From: Rhodospirillaceae bacterium
GTDB lineage: Bacteria; Pseudomonadota; Alphaproteobacteria; SP197
DNA: 8,932 nt
Reading direction: 5' to 3'
NCBI GenBank assembly: GCA_018700655.1
Contig: JABIUG010000245.1
Span: 1-8,932, forward strand
Every line of letters begins with the position of its first letter. Within the stretch, counting starts at the first letter, position 1. Positions 1 to 7,001 of the stretch are shown here, piece by piece. The notes under the pieces were generated by a model that saw nothing but the letters and a program-made list of their open reading frames with translations, was not told where the DNA came from and searched no databases. A program made the position numbers and the translations under genes.

Positions 1-525
1 CGCGCCTTCGGTCATGAAGATGTCGCCGTCCTGGATGGTGGTCTCGCCAAATGGACCGCCGAGGAACGCCCGGTTGACGACGAAGCCGTGATCCCGCGCG
101 AACGCCATCTCACCGCACGCATGAACACCTTCCTGGTGCGCGACTGGCGTCAGATGCTCGCCAACATCGAAAGCGGGCGCGAACAGGTCGTCGATGCGCG
201 CGGCGTCGGGCGCTTCACCGCCGAAGAGCCCGAAATTCGCCCCGGTATACGCGGCGGCCATATCCCCGGCAGCAGCAACCTCCCCTACTCCTCGCTTCTG
301 AACGCCGATGCGACCATCAAGGACGATGATGCTCTCAAGGCAGCGTTTGCCTCGATCGGAGTTGATACCGGCAAATCCATTGCGACGACCTGCGGGTCGG
401 GCATCAGCGCGTGTTTCCTGGCCTTGGCGCTTGATCTCATCGGCGCGCGCAAGGTTGCGGTTTATGACGGCTCCTGGACCGAATGGGGTGGGCGCGACGA
501 CACCCCGGTGGCAACCGGCGTCTGA
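1..525 (+). CDS. sseA: 3-mercaptopyruvate sulfurtransferase, C-terminal part (5' end outside window)
   Basis: This is a rhodanese-family enzyme that moves sulfur from 3-mercaptopyruvate (or thiosulfate in relatives) to a thiol or cyanide acceptor through a cysteine persulfide. It is probably cytoplasmic. The frame is open from base 1, so the gene starts outside the window and 174 residues are visible. The first visible residues (VLDGGLAKWTAEERP) are the typical end of the inactive N-terminal rhodanese domain. The second domain follows, with DARGVGRF near its start and the active-site loop CGSGISA, whose cysteine codon is at 391-393. It closes with the usual YDGSWTEWG segment. The CGSG-[IV]-[ST]-A loop favours a mercaptopyruvate sulfurtransferase over a plain thiosulfate rhodanese. 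An ATG at 88 could be read as a start but lies inside the linker between the two domains, so it is not the true start. The gene ends 6 bases before the acetyltransferase gene and is probably co-transcribed with it. Confidence 0.9.
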   Translation, partial: RAFGHEDVAVLDGGLAKWTAEERPVDDEAVIPRERHLTARMNTFLVRDWRQMLANIESGREQVVDARGVGRFTAEEPEIRPGIRGGHIPGSSNLPYSSLLNADATIKDDDALKAAFASIGVDTGKSIATTCGSGISACFLALALDLIGARKVAVYDGSWTEWGGRDDTPVATGV

Positions 526-531
526 GCCAAC

Positions 532-1104
532 ATGACCGAGGTCTTCGATAAGGACGACCCGCGCAAACTCGAGACGGTCATCAGCTTTCTCGAGATGCGG
601 CGACCGCCGGCCCGACCGGCGCGGCCCGTGCCGCTGCGCAAGCTCGCCATCATGCGCGCCGAGAAGCCGCCCGTCGGGTTCTATCTCTACCTCTACCGCT
701 CGGTCGGCGCGGCATGGAACTGGACCGACCGGCTCATGATGCCTGCGAAGGAACTTGAGGCGATCATCCATGACGATGACGTCGAGGTCATGGTGCTGCA
801 TGTCGCCGGTGTTCCGGCGGGTTATGCCGAACTCGATTTTCGCAACGCCGGGGATGGCCAGAGCGAGTTGGGGTTGTTTGGACTGTCGCCGGACTTCATC
901 GGCCAGCGCCTTGGCGGCTACTTTCTCGACTGGGCCATCGGTGCCCTCTGGCGGCCGGGGATCGAGCGGGTCGTCGTCAACACCAACACGCTCGACCACC
1001 CTCGCGCTCTGGCGCTGTATCAGAAGGCGGGCTTCGAGATCGTCGGGCGAGAGACTTCCTGGCTCGTCCCCGAAGACTCCGTGGAGCGTCCGGCGGAAAG
1101 CTGA
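532..1104 (+). CDS. GNAT-family N-acetyltransferase
   Basis: This 190-residue protein has the GNAT fold and transfers an acetyl group from acetyl-CoA to an amine. The substrate is not readable from sequence. The acetyl-CoA binding part is seen around residues 112-140, where the strand ELGLFGLSP is followed by the turn IGQRLGG (residues 123-129) and a helix. The C-terminal motif is present at about 149-168 (VNTNTLDHPRALALYQKAGF), where N..HP..LALY.K.GF is the usual GNAT signature. Residues 1-40 are charged, contain several prolines, and lie outside the core fold. The start ATG sits 6 bases after the sulfurtransferase stop, which suggests one transcript. The gene is followed by a convergent pseudogene about 90 bases away, and no clear terminator hairpin was seen between them. 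Confidence 0.85.
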   Translation: MTEVFDKDDPRKLETVISFLEMRRPPARPARPVPLRKLAIMRAEKPPVGFYLYLYRSVGAAWNWTDRLMMPAKELEAIIHDDDVEVMVLHVAGVPAGYAELDFRNAGDGQSELGLFGLSPDFIGQRLGGYFLDWAIGALWRPGIERVVVNTNTLDHPRALALYQKAGFEIVGRETSWLVPEDSVERPAES

Positions 1105-1193
1105 CGCCAGCCATGCGTTGATACGGGTGGTCGCCTGGTGACCCTCACCCGGGGGCCGTCAGGAGATGATTTGTGCCCGCACGACCTCGCTTG

Positions 1194-2345
1194 TCAGGAC
1201 AGCACCATGGCGAGATAACCCCCGATCAGTGCGAGCACCGTGGTCAGTGCATAGGTCACCGGATAAGGCACAGCGGCAACAGAACTGCCGGACTGGGCGA
1301 CGATCGCGTTGAGGCCCGGCGTGGAATTGCGCGCGCCCGTGCAGGCACCATCGCAGACGACCGCGTTGAGACCGAACAACTTGAGCCCGACAACATAAGC
1401 CACGATGACCGGCAGCAAGGCAGCCGTCGTCCCGATCAGGGCAAGTCAGATCACCGTGTCGCCGCCCAGTACCGTTACGACCTTCGGCCCGACATTGGCA
1501 GCCAGAACGGCGACGAACAGGTTGAGGCCGATATCCTGCAGTAAACTCCGGGCACCCTCGGAGACCGGCCCGCCGAATTCCGGATCCCGACTTCGGAAGT
1601 AAGCCACGAACATCGCGAGCGCCAGAAAACTGACTTCAGTAAAGGTCGTCTCGACAATTGGCTTGCTGCCCAGACGTTCTGCGGTGCGTCTGACCGACCG
1701 GTCCGGTCCGGTGACCCGCAACACGTTGCCCATGCGGACATCTGTGTTGGGACCAACGGGAATTTCGTGGCCGCCGCGAAACATCGTAGTGACATGGACA
1801 CCCGCCGCAATCTTGTGGCCAACTTTCTCGAGCGTCATGCCAGCAAAGGCCCTGGCGGCAACGTGGATGTCAGCAGTCTCGAGCGCGATATTTCGAGCGT
1901 CGGGGTCGTCGGATCCCGGCCCGATGACCTCAGTGCCTTCCAGAATGAGATCATGGACATCGGCGCGCACCATGACGGTATCACCCACCACAATCATGGG
2001 ATCGTCGTCGGGCTCAATCACCTTTCCTGCGCGAACGACGCGCAGGATGGGCGTCTCGGGATAGGCCGCCGCGAGCTGGCTCACCGGCCTGCCAGCGATC
2101 TCGGCGTGTTCGGGGTTCTGCTCGGTGTCGGGCATGTTGTACTTCGGCAACCTGACCGATGTGTCAGACGAAGCGTAGATGTCGTCGAGCATGGAACCAC
2201 GAATGTCATCCCTGGAGTGAACTGGCACGATCTGCTCCTTCGCTCTTGAGCGTGATGGCGTCACCATGTCCGCCGACCGGATCGTCGACGCCAATGTCCC
2301 TGCAGGATACCGCAGTGCGGTTGTGGGCTGTTTGATCCCCGTCAA
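1194..2345 (-). pseudogene. Decayed AspT-type transporter (aspartate:alanine antiporter family) pseudogene
   Basis: AspT-family proteins are about 550-residue inner-membrane exchangers with two membrane halves separated by two TrkA_C (RCK_C) domains. Here one reading frame on the minus strand runs 299 codons, hits a TGA at 1446-1448, and continues in the same frame for 84 codons to a normal end. RCK_C-like segments are at about residues 81-138 and 155-226. The C-terminal membrane half follows, with LLQDIGLNLFVAV and, after the TGA, the family hallmark GARNSTPGLNAI plus the closing PVTYAL helix. Three lesions are inferred. The N-terminal membrane half (about 200 residues) is absent. The segment between LALAMFV and RSRDPEFGG (near base 1600) is shorter than in relatives by roughly 30 residues. 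The TGA breaks the last membrane part. The first 60 residues of the frame match nothing I recognise and may be chance open frame. A sequencing error could explain the stop but not the missing half. Confidence 0.8.
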
Positions 2346-2370
2346 GGAGCGGCATGGAAAGACGTCGTGG

Positions 2371-2387
2371 GCCGATCGGGCTCTAGA
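2371..2387. repeat. 17-bp repeat copy 1 (inverted relative to 8271-8287)
   Basis: The 17 bases gccgatcgggctctaga occur here and, exactly reverse-complemented, at 8271-8287. Flanks differ on both sides. The copy forms the left edge of the palindromic intergenic element that extends to 2519. It contains GCTCTAGA, which resembles the edges of alphaproteobacterial dispersed extragenic repeats. Confidence 0.55.
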
Positions 2388-2393
2388 GAAAAT

Positions 2394-2434
2394 CCTGATC
2401 TGAATGGATCGCGAAGCGATCTGTTCAGATCAGG
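2394..2434. repeat. Imperfect palindrome (19-bp hairpin) in extragenic repeat
   Basis: The arms 2394-2412 and 2416-2434 can fold as an 11-bp perfect outer stem (cctgatctgaa / ttcagatcagg), three inner pairs including two G-T wobbles, then five perfect pairs (atcgc / gcgat) around a GAA loop. No run of T follows, so it is not a classic terminator. It is separated from the next, perfect palindrome by 24 bases containing gctcta. Together they look like one composite extragenic repeat. Confidence 0.7.
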
Positions 2435-2458
2435 TGAAGTTGCTCTAACTCGATGAAA

Positions 2459-2519
2459 TAGAGCGGATCACGTTCACACGGAAGCACTTGGTGCTTCCGT
2501 GTGAACGTGATCCGCTCTA
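2459..2519. repeat. Perfect 29-bp inverted repeat with 3-base loop
   Basis: The left arm 2459-2487 (tagagcggatca...ggaagcac) is an exact reverse complement of the right arm 2491-2519, and the loop is TTG. All 29 pairs are Watson-Crick. Such near-cruciform units beginning with AGAGCGGATC and ending GATCCGCTCT resemble palindromic repeats dispersed in alphaproteobacterial intergenic DNA. The repeat lies 59 bases upstream of the metC start, so if it is transcribed it would form a very stable hairpin in that leader. It could also end transcription of the pseudogene side, but there is no T tract. Confidence 0.85.
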
Positions 2520-2578
2520 GCAGCGCCGCACGCTCTTTGTCATAGTGCGCGCCGGTTGGGCGATACGGGGCGAGCAAA

Positions 2579-3745
2579 ATGAAGGACGACACGAAAGTTG
2601 TGGCGGCAGGACGTGCCCCCCACAGCAACCATGGCATCGTCAATCCCCCGGTCTATCACGCCTCCACAGTGCTGTTTCCCACACTGGCGGCGTTGAGGGC
2701 CGGCAATGGCAAAGATCCGCGCCAGGTCGTCTATGGCCGCAACGGCACGCCCACGACCCATGCGCTGCAAGATGCCTTCTGCGCACTGGAAGGCGGCGAC
2801 ATGGCTGTCGCTTGCGCATCAGGCAAGGCTGCGATCGTGACCGTGCTGATGGCTTACCTCCAGGCCGGCGACCACATTCTGATCACCGATTCGGCCTATC
2901 AGCCCACCCGTACGTTCACGTTAGGTGTGCTGGAGCGTTTCGGTGTCGAGGCAAGTTTCTATGATCCGCGTATCGGTGCAGACATCACGGAACTGATCCG
3001 GCCCAACACACGGGTCGTTTTTGTCGAGAGCCCCGGCTCGATCACCTTCGAGATGCAGGACATTCCGGCCATCGCAGAGGCCGCTCACGACCGAGGCGCC
3101 ATGGTCGTGGCCGACAACATCTGGGCGGGCGGATATTTCTGCAAACCCCATGATCTGGGCGCCGATGTCGTGCTGCAGGCCGGTACCAAATATGTCGTGG
3201 GTCATTCCGACGCGATGTGCGGCCTGGTCTCAGCCAGGGCACCACACGACGAGGCGTTGTGGAAGACCTTCGTGACGATGGGCAACTGTATCGGGCCCGA
3301 CGACGCCTATCTGGCCCAACGCGGTATCCGCACCATCGCCGTGCGCCTGCAACGTCATCATGAAACCGGCCTCCAACTCGCGCGTTGGCTCGAAACACGC
3401 CCGGAAGTGCAGCGGGTGCTTCATCCGGGCCTCGAAAGCGACCCCGGTCATGCCTTGTGGAAACGCGACTTCACCGGCGCCAGCGGCCTGTTCGGCGTCT
3501 TGCTGCATCCCGTGAGCGACACGCAGCTCGCCGCCATGCTGGATGATCTCGAACTCTTTGGCATGGGCTGGTCCTGGGGTGGCTACGAGAGCCTGTTGGT
3601 GCCGGTTGACCCCAGTGACGTGAGGACGGCGACGCCCTGGCAGGAAGACGGCCAGCTTTTGCGCATCCATGCGGGCCTTGAAGACCCGGCCGACCTGATC
3701 GACGAGCTTGATGCCGCGCTGGCACGTCTGAACGCGGCCGGATGA
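2579..3745 (+). CDS. metC: Cystathionine beta-lyase
   Basis: This cytoplasmic PLP enzyme splits cystathionine into homocysteine, pyruvate and ammonia in methionine synthesis. It belongs to the Cys/Met metabolism transsulfuration family. The 388-residue length matches the family. Visible landmarks are the N-terminal NPPVYHASTVLF (22-33), YGRNGTPTTHAL (52-63) whose Tyr and Arg reach the neighbouring subunit's PLP phosphate, the SG at 81-82, Tyr107 stacking on the cofactor, Asp179 in VVADN for the pyridine nitrogen, and the PLP lysine Lys204 in AGTKYVVGHSD. The motif TKYVVGHSD and the C-terminal GMGWSWGGYESL are characteristic of beta-lyase (MetC) rather than gamma-lyase or gamma-synthase. The start at 2579 has a purine-rich GGGGCGAG just upstream. 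It heads a four-gene run, and modB begins 13 bases after its stop. Relatives can also act on cystine or other beta-substituted amino acids. Confidence 0.93.
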   Translation: MKDDTKVVAAGRAPHSNHGIVNPPVYHASTVLFPTLAALRAGNGKDPRQVVYGRNGTPTTHALQDAFCALEGGDMAVACASGKAAIVTVLMAYLQAGDHILITDSAYQPTRTFTLGVLERFGVEASFYDPRIGADITELIRPNTRVVFVESPGSITFEMQDIPAIAEAAHDRGAMVVADNIWAGGYFCKPHDLGADVVLQAGTKYVVGHSDAMCGLVSARAPHDEALWKTFVTMGNCIGPDDAYLAQRGIRTIAVRLQRHHETGLQLARWLETRPEVQRVLHPGLESDPGHALWKRDFTGASGLFGVLLHPVSDTQLAAMLDDLELFGMGWSWGGYESLLVPVDPSDVRTATPWQEDGQLLRIHAGLEDPADLIDELDAALARLNAAG

Positions 3746-3758
3746 ACGCCAGAGCAGC

Positions 3759-4460
3759 ATGTTCGAGCTGACACCTCTGGAATCCGAGGCGCTGGGGCTC
3801 AGCCTCAGGGTCGGATTCTGGGCAGTGCTGGGCAGCCTGCCGCTCGGCCTCTTCGTTGCCTGGTTGCTCGTTCGCGTCGAGTTCCCCGGGCGCACGATCG
3901 TCAACGGTCTCGTGCATCTGCCTCTGGTTCTTCCGCCCGTTGTCGTGGGTTACCTGCTGCTTGTGCTGCTGGGCCGCAACGGACCTGTCGGCAGCCTTTT
4001 CTACGACTGGTTCGGCTGGACCTTTGCCTTCACCTGGCAGGGTGCAACCATCGCCAGCGCTGTCGTTGCCTTCCCGCTCATGGTCCGCTCGATCCGTCTG
4101 GGCCTCGAACTAGTCGACAGGCGGCTCGAAACCGCGGCACGCACCCTGGGCGCAACAAGGCTGGATGCTTTCTGGACCGTGACCGTGCCTCTGGTCCTGC
4201 CCGGTATCCTGACCGGCGCAGTCCTGGCCTTTGCCCGCTCGATCGGTGAGTTCGGCGCGACCATCACTTTTGTCTCGAACATCCCTGGCCAGACCCAGAC
4301 CCTGCCGCTTGCCCTTTATACCGTCACGCAGAGCCCGGGCGGTGATCAGGCGGCCCTGCGCCTGGTCCTGATATCCTGCATCCTGGCTTTTGCCGCACTG
4401 GCCGCATCCGAGCTTCTCGCACGCCATGTGAAGCGTCGCCTTCTGGGAGGCAGCGCATGA
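3759..4460 (+). CDS. modB: Molybdate ABC transporter permease
   Basis: This is the membrane-spanning subunit of the molybdate importer and works as a dimer with two ModC subunits. The 233 residues contain about five hydrophobic helices, with the first at about residues 13-37. The permease EAA loop that docks on the ATPase is visible as ETAARTLGATRLDAFWTVTVP (about residues 125-145). ModB-typical stretches are LPLVLPPVVVGYLLL, the AFARSIGEFGATITFVSNIPG segment, and the QTLPLALYT that follows. Its start lies 13 bases after metC and its stop overlaps modC by four bases (ATGA), so translation of the two is probably coupled. No gene for the periplasmic ModA is next to it, which is unusual for a mod operon. 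A tungstate permease is a possible alternative, but the sequence is closest to ModB as I recall it. Confidence 0.92.
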   Translation: MFELTPLESEALGLSLRVGFWAVLGSLPLGLFVAWLLVRVEFPGRTIVNGLVHLPLVLPPVVVGYLLLVLLGRNGPVGSLFYDWFGWTFAFTWQGATIASAVVAFPLMVRSIRLGLELVDRRLETAARTLGATRLDAFWTVTVPLVLPGILTGAVLAFARSIGEFGATITFVSNIPGQTQTLPLALYTVTQSPGGDQAALRLVLISCILAFAALAASELLARHVKRRLLGGSA

Positions 4461-5584
4461 TCGAGATTGACGTTTCACGTGCGCGCAAAAGATTCAGCGT
4501 TGACGTTAAATTTTCTATGGAAACGCATGGAATAACTACGTTATTTGGACCTAGCGGTTCAGGAAAATCTACTCTGATCGACCTTATCGCCGGCCTGTTG
4601 AAGGCCGATAGAGGGCATATCAGCCTGGGCGGGCGCACGCTGTATGACAGCGAAACACAGATCGACCTGCCACCCGAACGGCGTCGGCTCGGCTATGTCT
4701 TCCAGGATGCACGGCTGTTTCCGCATATGACTGCGCGCGCCAACCTGCGCTACGGCATGCGACGCCACCCGTTAGCCGAGCGCCGGCTCCGGGAGGACGA
4801 TGTCATTGATCTCCTGGGCCTGGGCCACCTGCTCGCTCGGCGCCCCGCCCAACTCTCGGGCGGTGAACGCCAGCGCGTTGCGATTGGCCGCGCCCTGCTG
4901 GTCAGCCCCGACCTGCTCCTGATGGACGAACCCCTGGCCTCCCTCGACCAGCCCCGCAAGAACGAGATCCTGCCCTTTATCCGCCGCCTGCCCCGCGAAC
5001 TCGACATGCCGGTGATCTATGTCAGCCATGCCCTCGAAGAGGTCATTCGTCTGTCAGACCGGGTCGTCGTGTTGACCGAGGGTAATGTCCGTGCCGCGGG
5101 CGAGGTCGAAGACATCCTCAGCCGTCCTGATCTGGCGCCCTACACAGGCCGTTTCTGGGCCGGCGCGGTGATCAGGGCGAGCGTAGAGGGCCATGATGGC
5201 GATTACGCCCTGACCCGCCTGGCATTTTCCGGCGGCGGCCTTCTTGTCGCCCGACTGGATCATCCAATCGGTGCCGAGGTCCGCATTCGCGTGCGTTCGC
5301 GCGACGTTTCGCTCGCGCTCTCGCCGCCTACTGACAGCAGCATTCTCAATGCCATCCCCTGTGTCGTGCGCGAGATCGCCGCCGACGACACTGCCCAGGC
5401 CGACATCGTCCTCGATGCCGGCGGAACCCGGTTACTGGCGCGGATTACACGCAAATCGGTCGATGCCCTGGGGCTGGCTCCCGGTGTCGCAGTCTATGCC
5501 ATGATCAAGGCCGTCAGCGTCGAACGTCCCAGCGTCGAACGGGCTGAACCCGACAACTCCAGGGAATCCCATGCATCATCCTGA
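4457..5584 (+). CDS. modC: Molybdate ABC transporter ATP-binding protein
   Basis: This is the ATPase that powers molybdate import with ModB. Of 375 residues, the first 220 or so form the ABC domain: Walker A GPSGSGKST (31-39), Q-loop Gln83 in VFQDARLFPHM, signature LSGGERQ (133-139), Walker B LLLMDEP (153-159) and H-loop His191 in VSHALEE. The C-terminal third, from about residue 290, is a Mop/TOBE domain (VRSRDVSLAL...ILNAIPCVV, then LLARITRKSVDALGL), which in ModC binds molybdate or regulates the pump. It overlaps modB by 4 bases and the downstream dehydratase by 14. Bases about 4500-4570, covering codons 15-38 with Walker A, are strikingly AT-rich (26 G/C of 70 by hand count) and use codons such as tta, ata, tct and gga that are rare in its neighbours. 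The protein motif is nonetheless intact. Confidence 0.93.
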   Translation: MIEIDVSRARKRFSVDVKFSMETHGITTLFGPSGSGKSTLIDLIAGLLKADRGHISLGGRTLYDSETQIDLPPERRRLGYVFQDARLFPHMTARANLRYGMRRHPLAERRLREDDVIDLLGLGHLLARRPAQLSGGERQRVAIGRALLVSPDLLLMDEPLASLDQPRKNEILPFIRRLPRELDMPVIYVSHALEEVIRLSDRVVVLTEGNVRAAGEVEDILSRPDLAPYTGRFWAGAVIRASVEGHDGDYALTRLAFSGGGLLVARLDHPIGAEVRIRVRSRDVSLALSPPTDSSILNAIPCVVREIAADDTAQADIVLDAGGTRLLARITRKSVDALGLAPGVAVYAMIKAVSVERPSVERAEPDNSRESHASS

Positions 5585-6512
5585 TCGACCCACACTCGAA
5601 CACATTCAGTCGGCACGCGAGCGCATCGCCGATTCGATCCGGCCCACACCGGTCATATCGGCCGCCCCAGCCAGAAATCCCATCTGCGACGCTCCCTTGA
5701 TGCTGAAGCTCGAGTGCCTGCAGGTCACGGGTTCGTTCAAGCCACGCGGCGCGCTCTCGAGGGCCACAACCATGGCGCCGGGATCGATCAAGGGGCTGAT
5801 CACCGCATCGGGCGGCAACCACGGCCTTGGTACCGCTTATGCGGCACATAGGCTGGGTGTCAGCGCGGTGGTTTACCTGCCCGAAAGCGCCCCCGCCGAG
5901 AAGGCGGACAAGCTGCGGGACTGGGGTGCCGAAGTCCGCATTCATGGCGCCATCTGGGATGAGTCCAACAGCGCGGCCCTGGCTGCCGCCGAAACCGAAC
6001 AACTCGCCTATATCCACGCCTTCACCGATCCCGACGTGATTGCCGGACAAGGCACGATCGGCCTGGAGATTCTCGAAAACGCTCCCGAGATCGATACACT
6101 GGTCGTCGCCATCGGCGGCGGCGGTCTGATCGCGGGCGTTGCGACGGCAGTAAAAACGCTGAAACCCGGCATCCGCGTCATCGGCGTCGAGCCGGTCGGT
6201 GCGCCCACCCATCACGCCAGCCGGCAGGCCGGTGAAGTAGTCACGCTCGATGCGATCCGTTCCCGGGCCGGCACTCTCTCTCCGCGCCGCAGCGAGGCGC
6301 TCAACTTCGAGATCATCAACGACCTCGTCGACGACATCGTGCTGGTCGAAGACGACGCGATGCAGCAGGCCTCGCAGTGGCTCTGGAAGGAATTCGGAGT
6401 CGGCACGGAACTGGCCGGCGCGGCCAGTGTTGCGGCTGTGCAAGCAGGGCTGGCGAAGGGCAACCGCCCCCTGGCGATTGTCTGTGGCGCGGGTTCAGAC
6501 GGGCTCCTCTGA
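5571..6512 (+). CDS. PLP-dependent threonine/serine dehydratase-like enzyme
   Basis: This fold-type II PLP enzyme belongs to the serine/threonine dehydratase group, which deaminates a hydroxy amino acid to a keto acid plus ammonia. The 313 residues carry the PLP lysine Lys57 in GSFKPRGA, the substrate/phosphate loop SGGNHG (80-85), the glycine-rich phosphate loop GGGGL (182-186), and a closing CGAGSDG whose Ser contacts the pyridine nitrogen. There is no C-terminal ACT domain, so it resembles the short catabolic (TdcB-like) or serine racemase/hydroxyaspartate dehydratase forms rather than biosynthetic IlvA. Substrate cannot be fixed from sequence. The ATG overlaps the end of modC by 14 bases with a CCAGGGAA just upstream, so it is probably translated from the same message. 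It is the last gene of the run and faces the minus-strand small genes. Confidence 0.85.
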   Translation: MHHPDRPTLEHIQSARERIADSIRPTPVISAAPARNPICDAPLMLKLECLQVTGSFKPRGALSRATTMAPGSIKGLITASGGNHGLGTAYAAHRLGVSAVVYLPESAPAEKADKLRDWGAEVRIHGAIWDESNSAALAAAETEQLAYIHAFTDPDVIAGQGTIGLEILENAPEIDTLVVAIGGGGLIAGVATAVKTLKPGIRVIGVEPVGAPTHHASRQAGEVVTLDAIRSRAGTLSPRRSEALNFEIINDLVDDIVLVEDDAMQQASQWLWKEFGVGTELAGAASVAAVQAGLAKGNRPLAIVCGAGSDGLL

Positions 6513-6650
6513 AAACGTTGGGAGCGGCGCTCACGCGAGCCTCCAAAGCCCGGGCTAAGGGCCTGCCCTCAATTTGCTAGGCTCGCCTAACCTGCGGTCC
6601 ACCGCCTCATCCCTAATGGGATGGGCGTTACACATTTAGCAGCCGGGCTC

Positions 6651-6689
6651 TCAACCAGAGCAGAGCAGAGCAGAGCAGAACTCAGCCAT
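6651..6689 (-). CDS. Possible very small ORF spanning the pentanucleotide repeat (doubtful)
   Basis: A 12-codon frame (MAEFCSALLCSG) starts seven bases after the end of the long frameshifted frame of the second small-peptide copy. AGGAG (6693-6697 on the minus strand) precedes the ATG, but only 3 bases away, which is close for a ribosome site. The AGAGC repeat makes up most of the frame. With a different repeat number the frame would continue into ESPAAKCVTPIPLG. I include it because of its position after the two small-peptide genes. It may be non-coding. Confidence 0.2.
   Translation of the reverse strand: MAEFCSALLCSG
6657..6679. repeat. AGAGC pentanucleotide tandem repeat (4.6 copies)
   Basis: AGAGC is repeated four times and followed by AGA, without a mismatch. 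On the minus strand it reads GCTCT and falls inside a possible 12-codon reading frame starting at 6689. A unit of 5 bases shifts the reading frame when copy number changes. Confidence 0.9.
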
Positions 6690-6695
6690 ACTCTC

Positions 6696-6964
6696 CTAAA
6701 GGTAGAATAGATCATAGTTCACTTCTCCGAAAAATTGCATCATGTCATCAGCAGCGCACACCATACCAAGACAATATTGAGAGTTCACAGGGGGCGCCGT
6801 GTTGACGACGACGCAGCAAGGATCAGCATCACTCGCCTGTGCCGCCATAACGTGGACAGCCGAAGCCGTATGCAAGGTAGCGGCCAGGCTCGTCAGTCGT
6901 CGCTGTTGATGCAGTAGTTAGATACAACGGCCGTGCCGACCAGGCCGGTGAAGGATGCATGCAT
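6696..6964 (-). pseudogene. Second copy of small leader-type peptide gene, frameshifted
   Basis: The ATG at 6962-6964 has a good ribosome site (GAGGAG at 6973-6978, 8 bases away) and encodes MHASFTGLVGTAVVSNYC then INSDD, stopping at 6893-6895 after 23 codons. The DNA after that stop still matches the gene at 7002-7184 if one base is restored before TG at 6894-6895. The frame then reads LTSLAATLHTASAVHVMAAQASDA, against LMDLTHALDTATTVHDMAAQASEA in the other copy. The shifted frame stays open to a TAG at 6696-6698. Its tail, starting DPCCVVVNTAPPV and containing QYCLGMVC, has no likeness to the tail of the other copy. Either this copy is dead by a single-base deletion, or the deletion is a sequencing error and the true product is about 90 residues with four Cys in the variable tail. 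No function is known to me. Confidence 0.55.
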
Positions 6965-6972
6965 GGGCCTTA

Positions 6973-6978
6973 CTCCTC
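6973..6978 (-). promoter_or_regulatory. Ribosome binding site of second small-peptide copy
   Basis: GAGGAG on the minus strand lies 8 bases before the ATG at 6964. A near-ideal site in front of a gene that stops after 23 codons supports the view that a longer product was once made from it. Confidence 0.6.
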
Positions 6979-7001
6979 AGGGGTTGATTTCATTCAGTCG
7001 T

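Noticed and set aside
1446..1448. TGA in the AspT frame as selenocysteine or recoding.
   Set aside because: The family has no selenoprotein members known to me, and other lesions in the same gene point to decay.
1663..2249. Plus-strand open frames of 133 and 160 codons opposite the transporter pseudogene.
   Set aside because: They lie antisense to a recognisable AspT-type reading frame and have no family likeness.
2537..2567. TTGTCA and GATACG before metC as a promoter.
   Set aside because: Spacing is 19 bases, the -10 is poor, and the start would fall on the ribosome binding site, so I do not call it.
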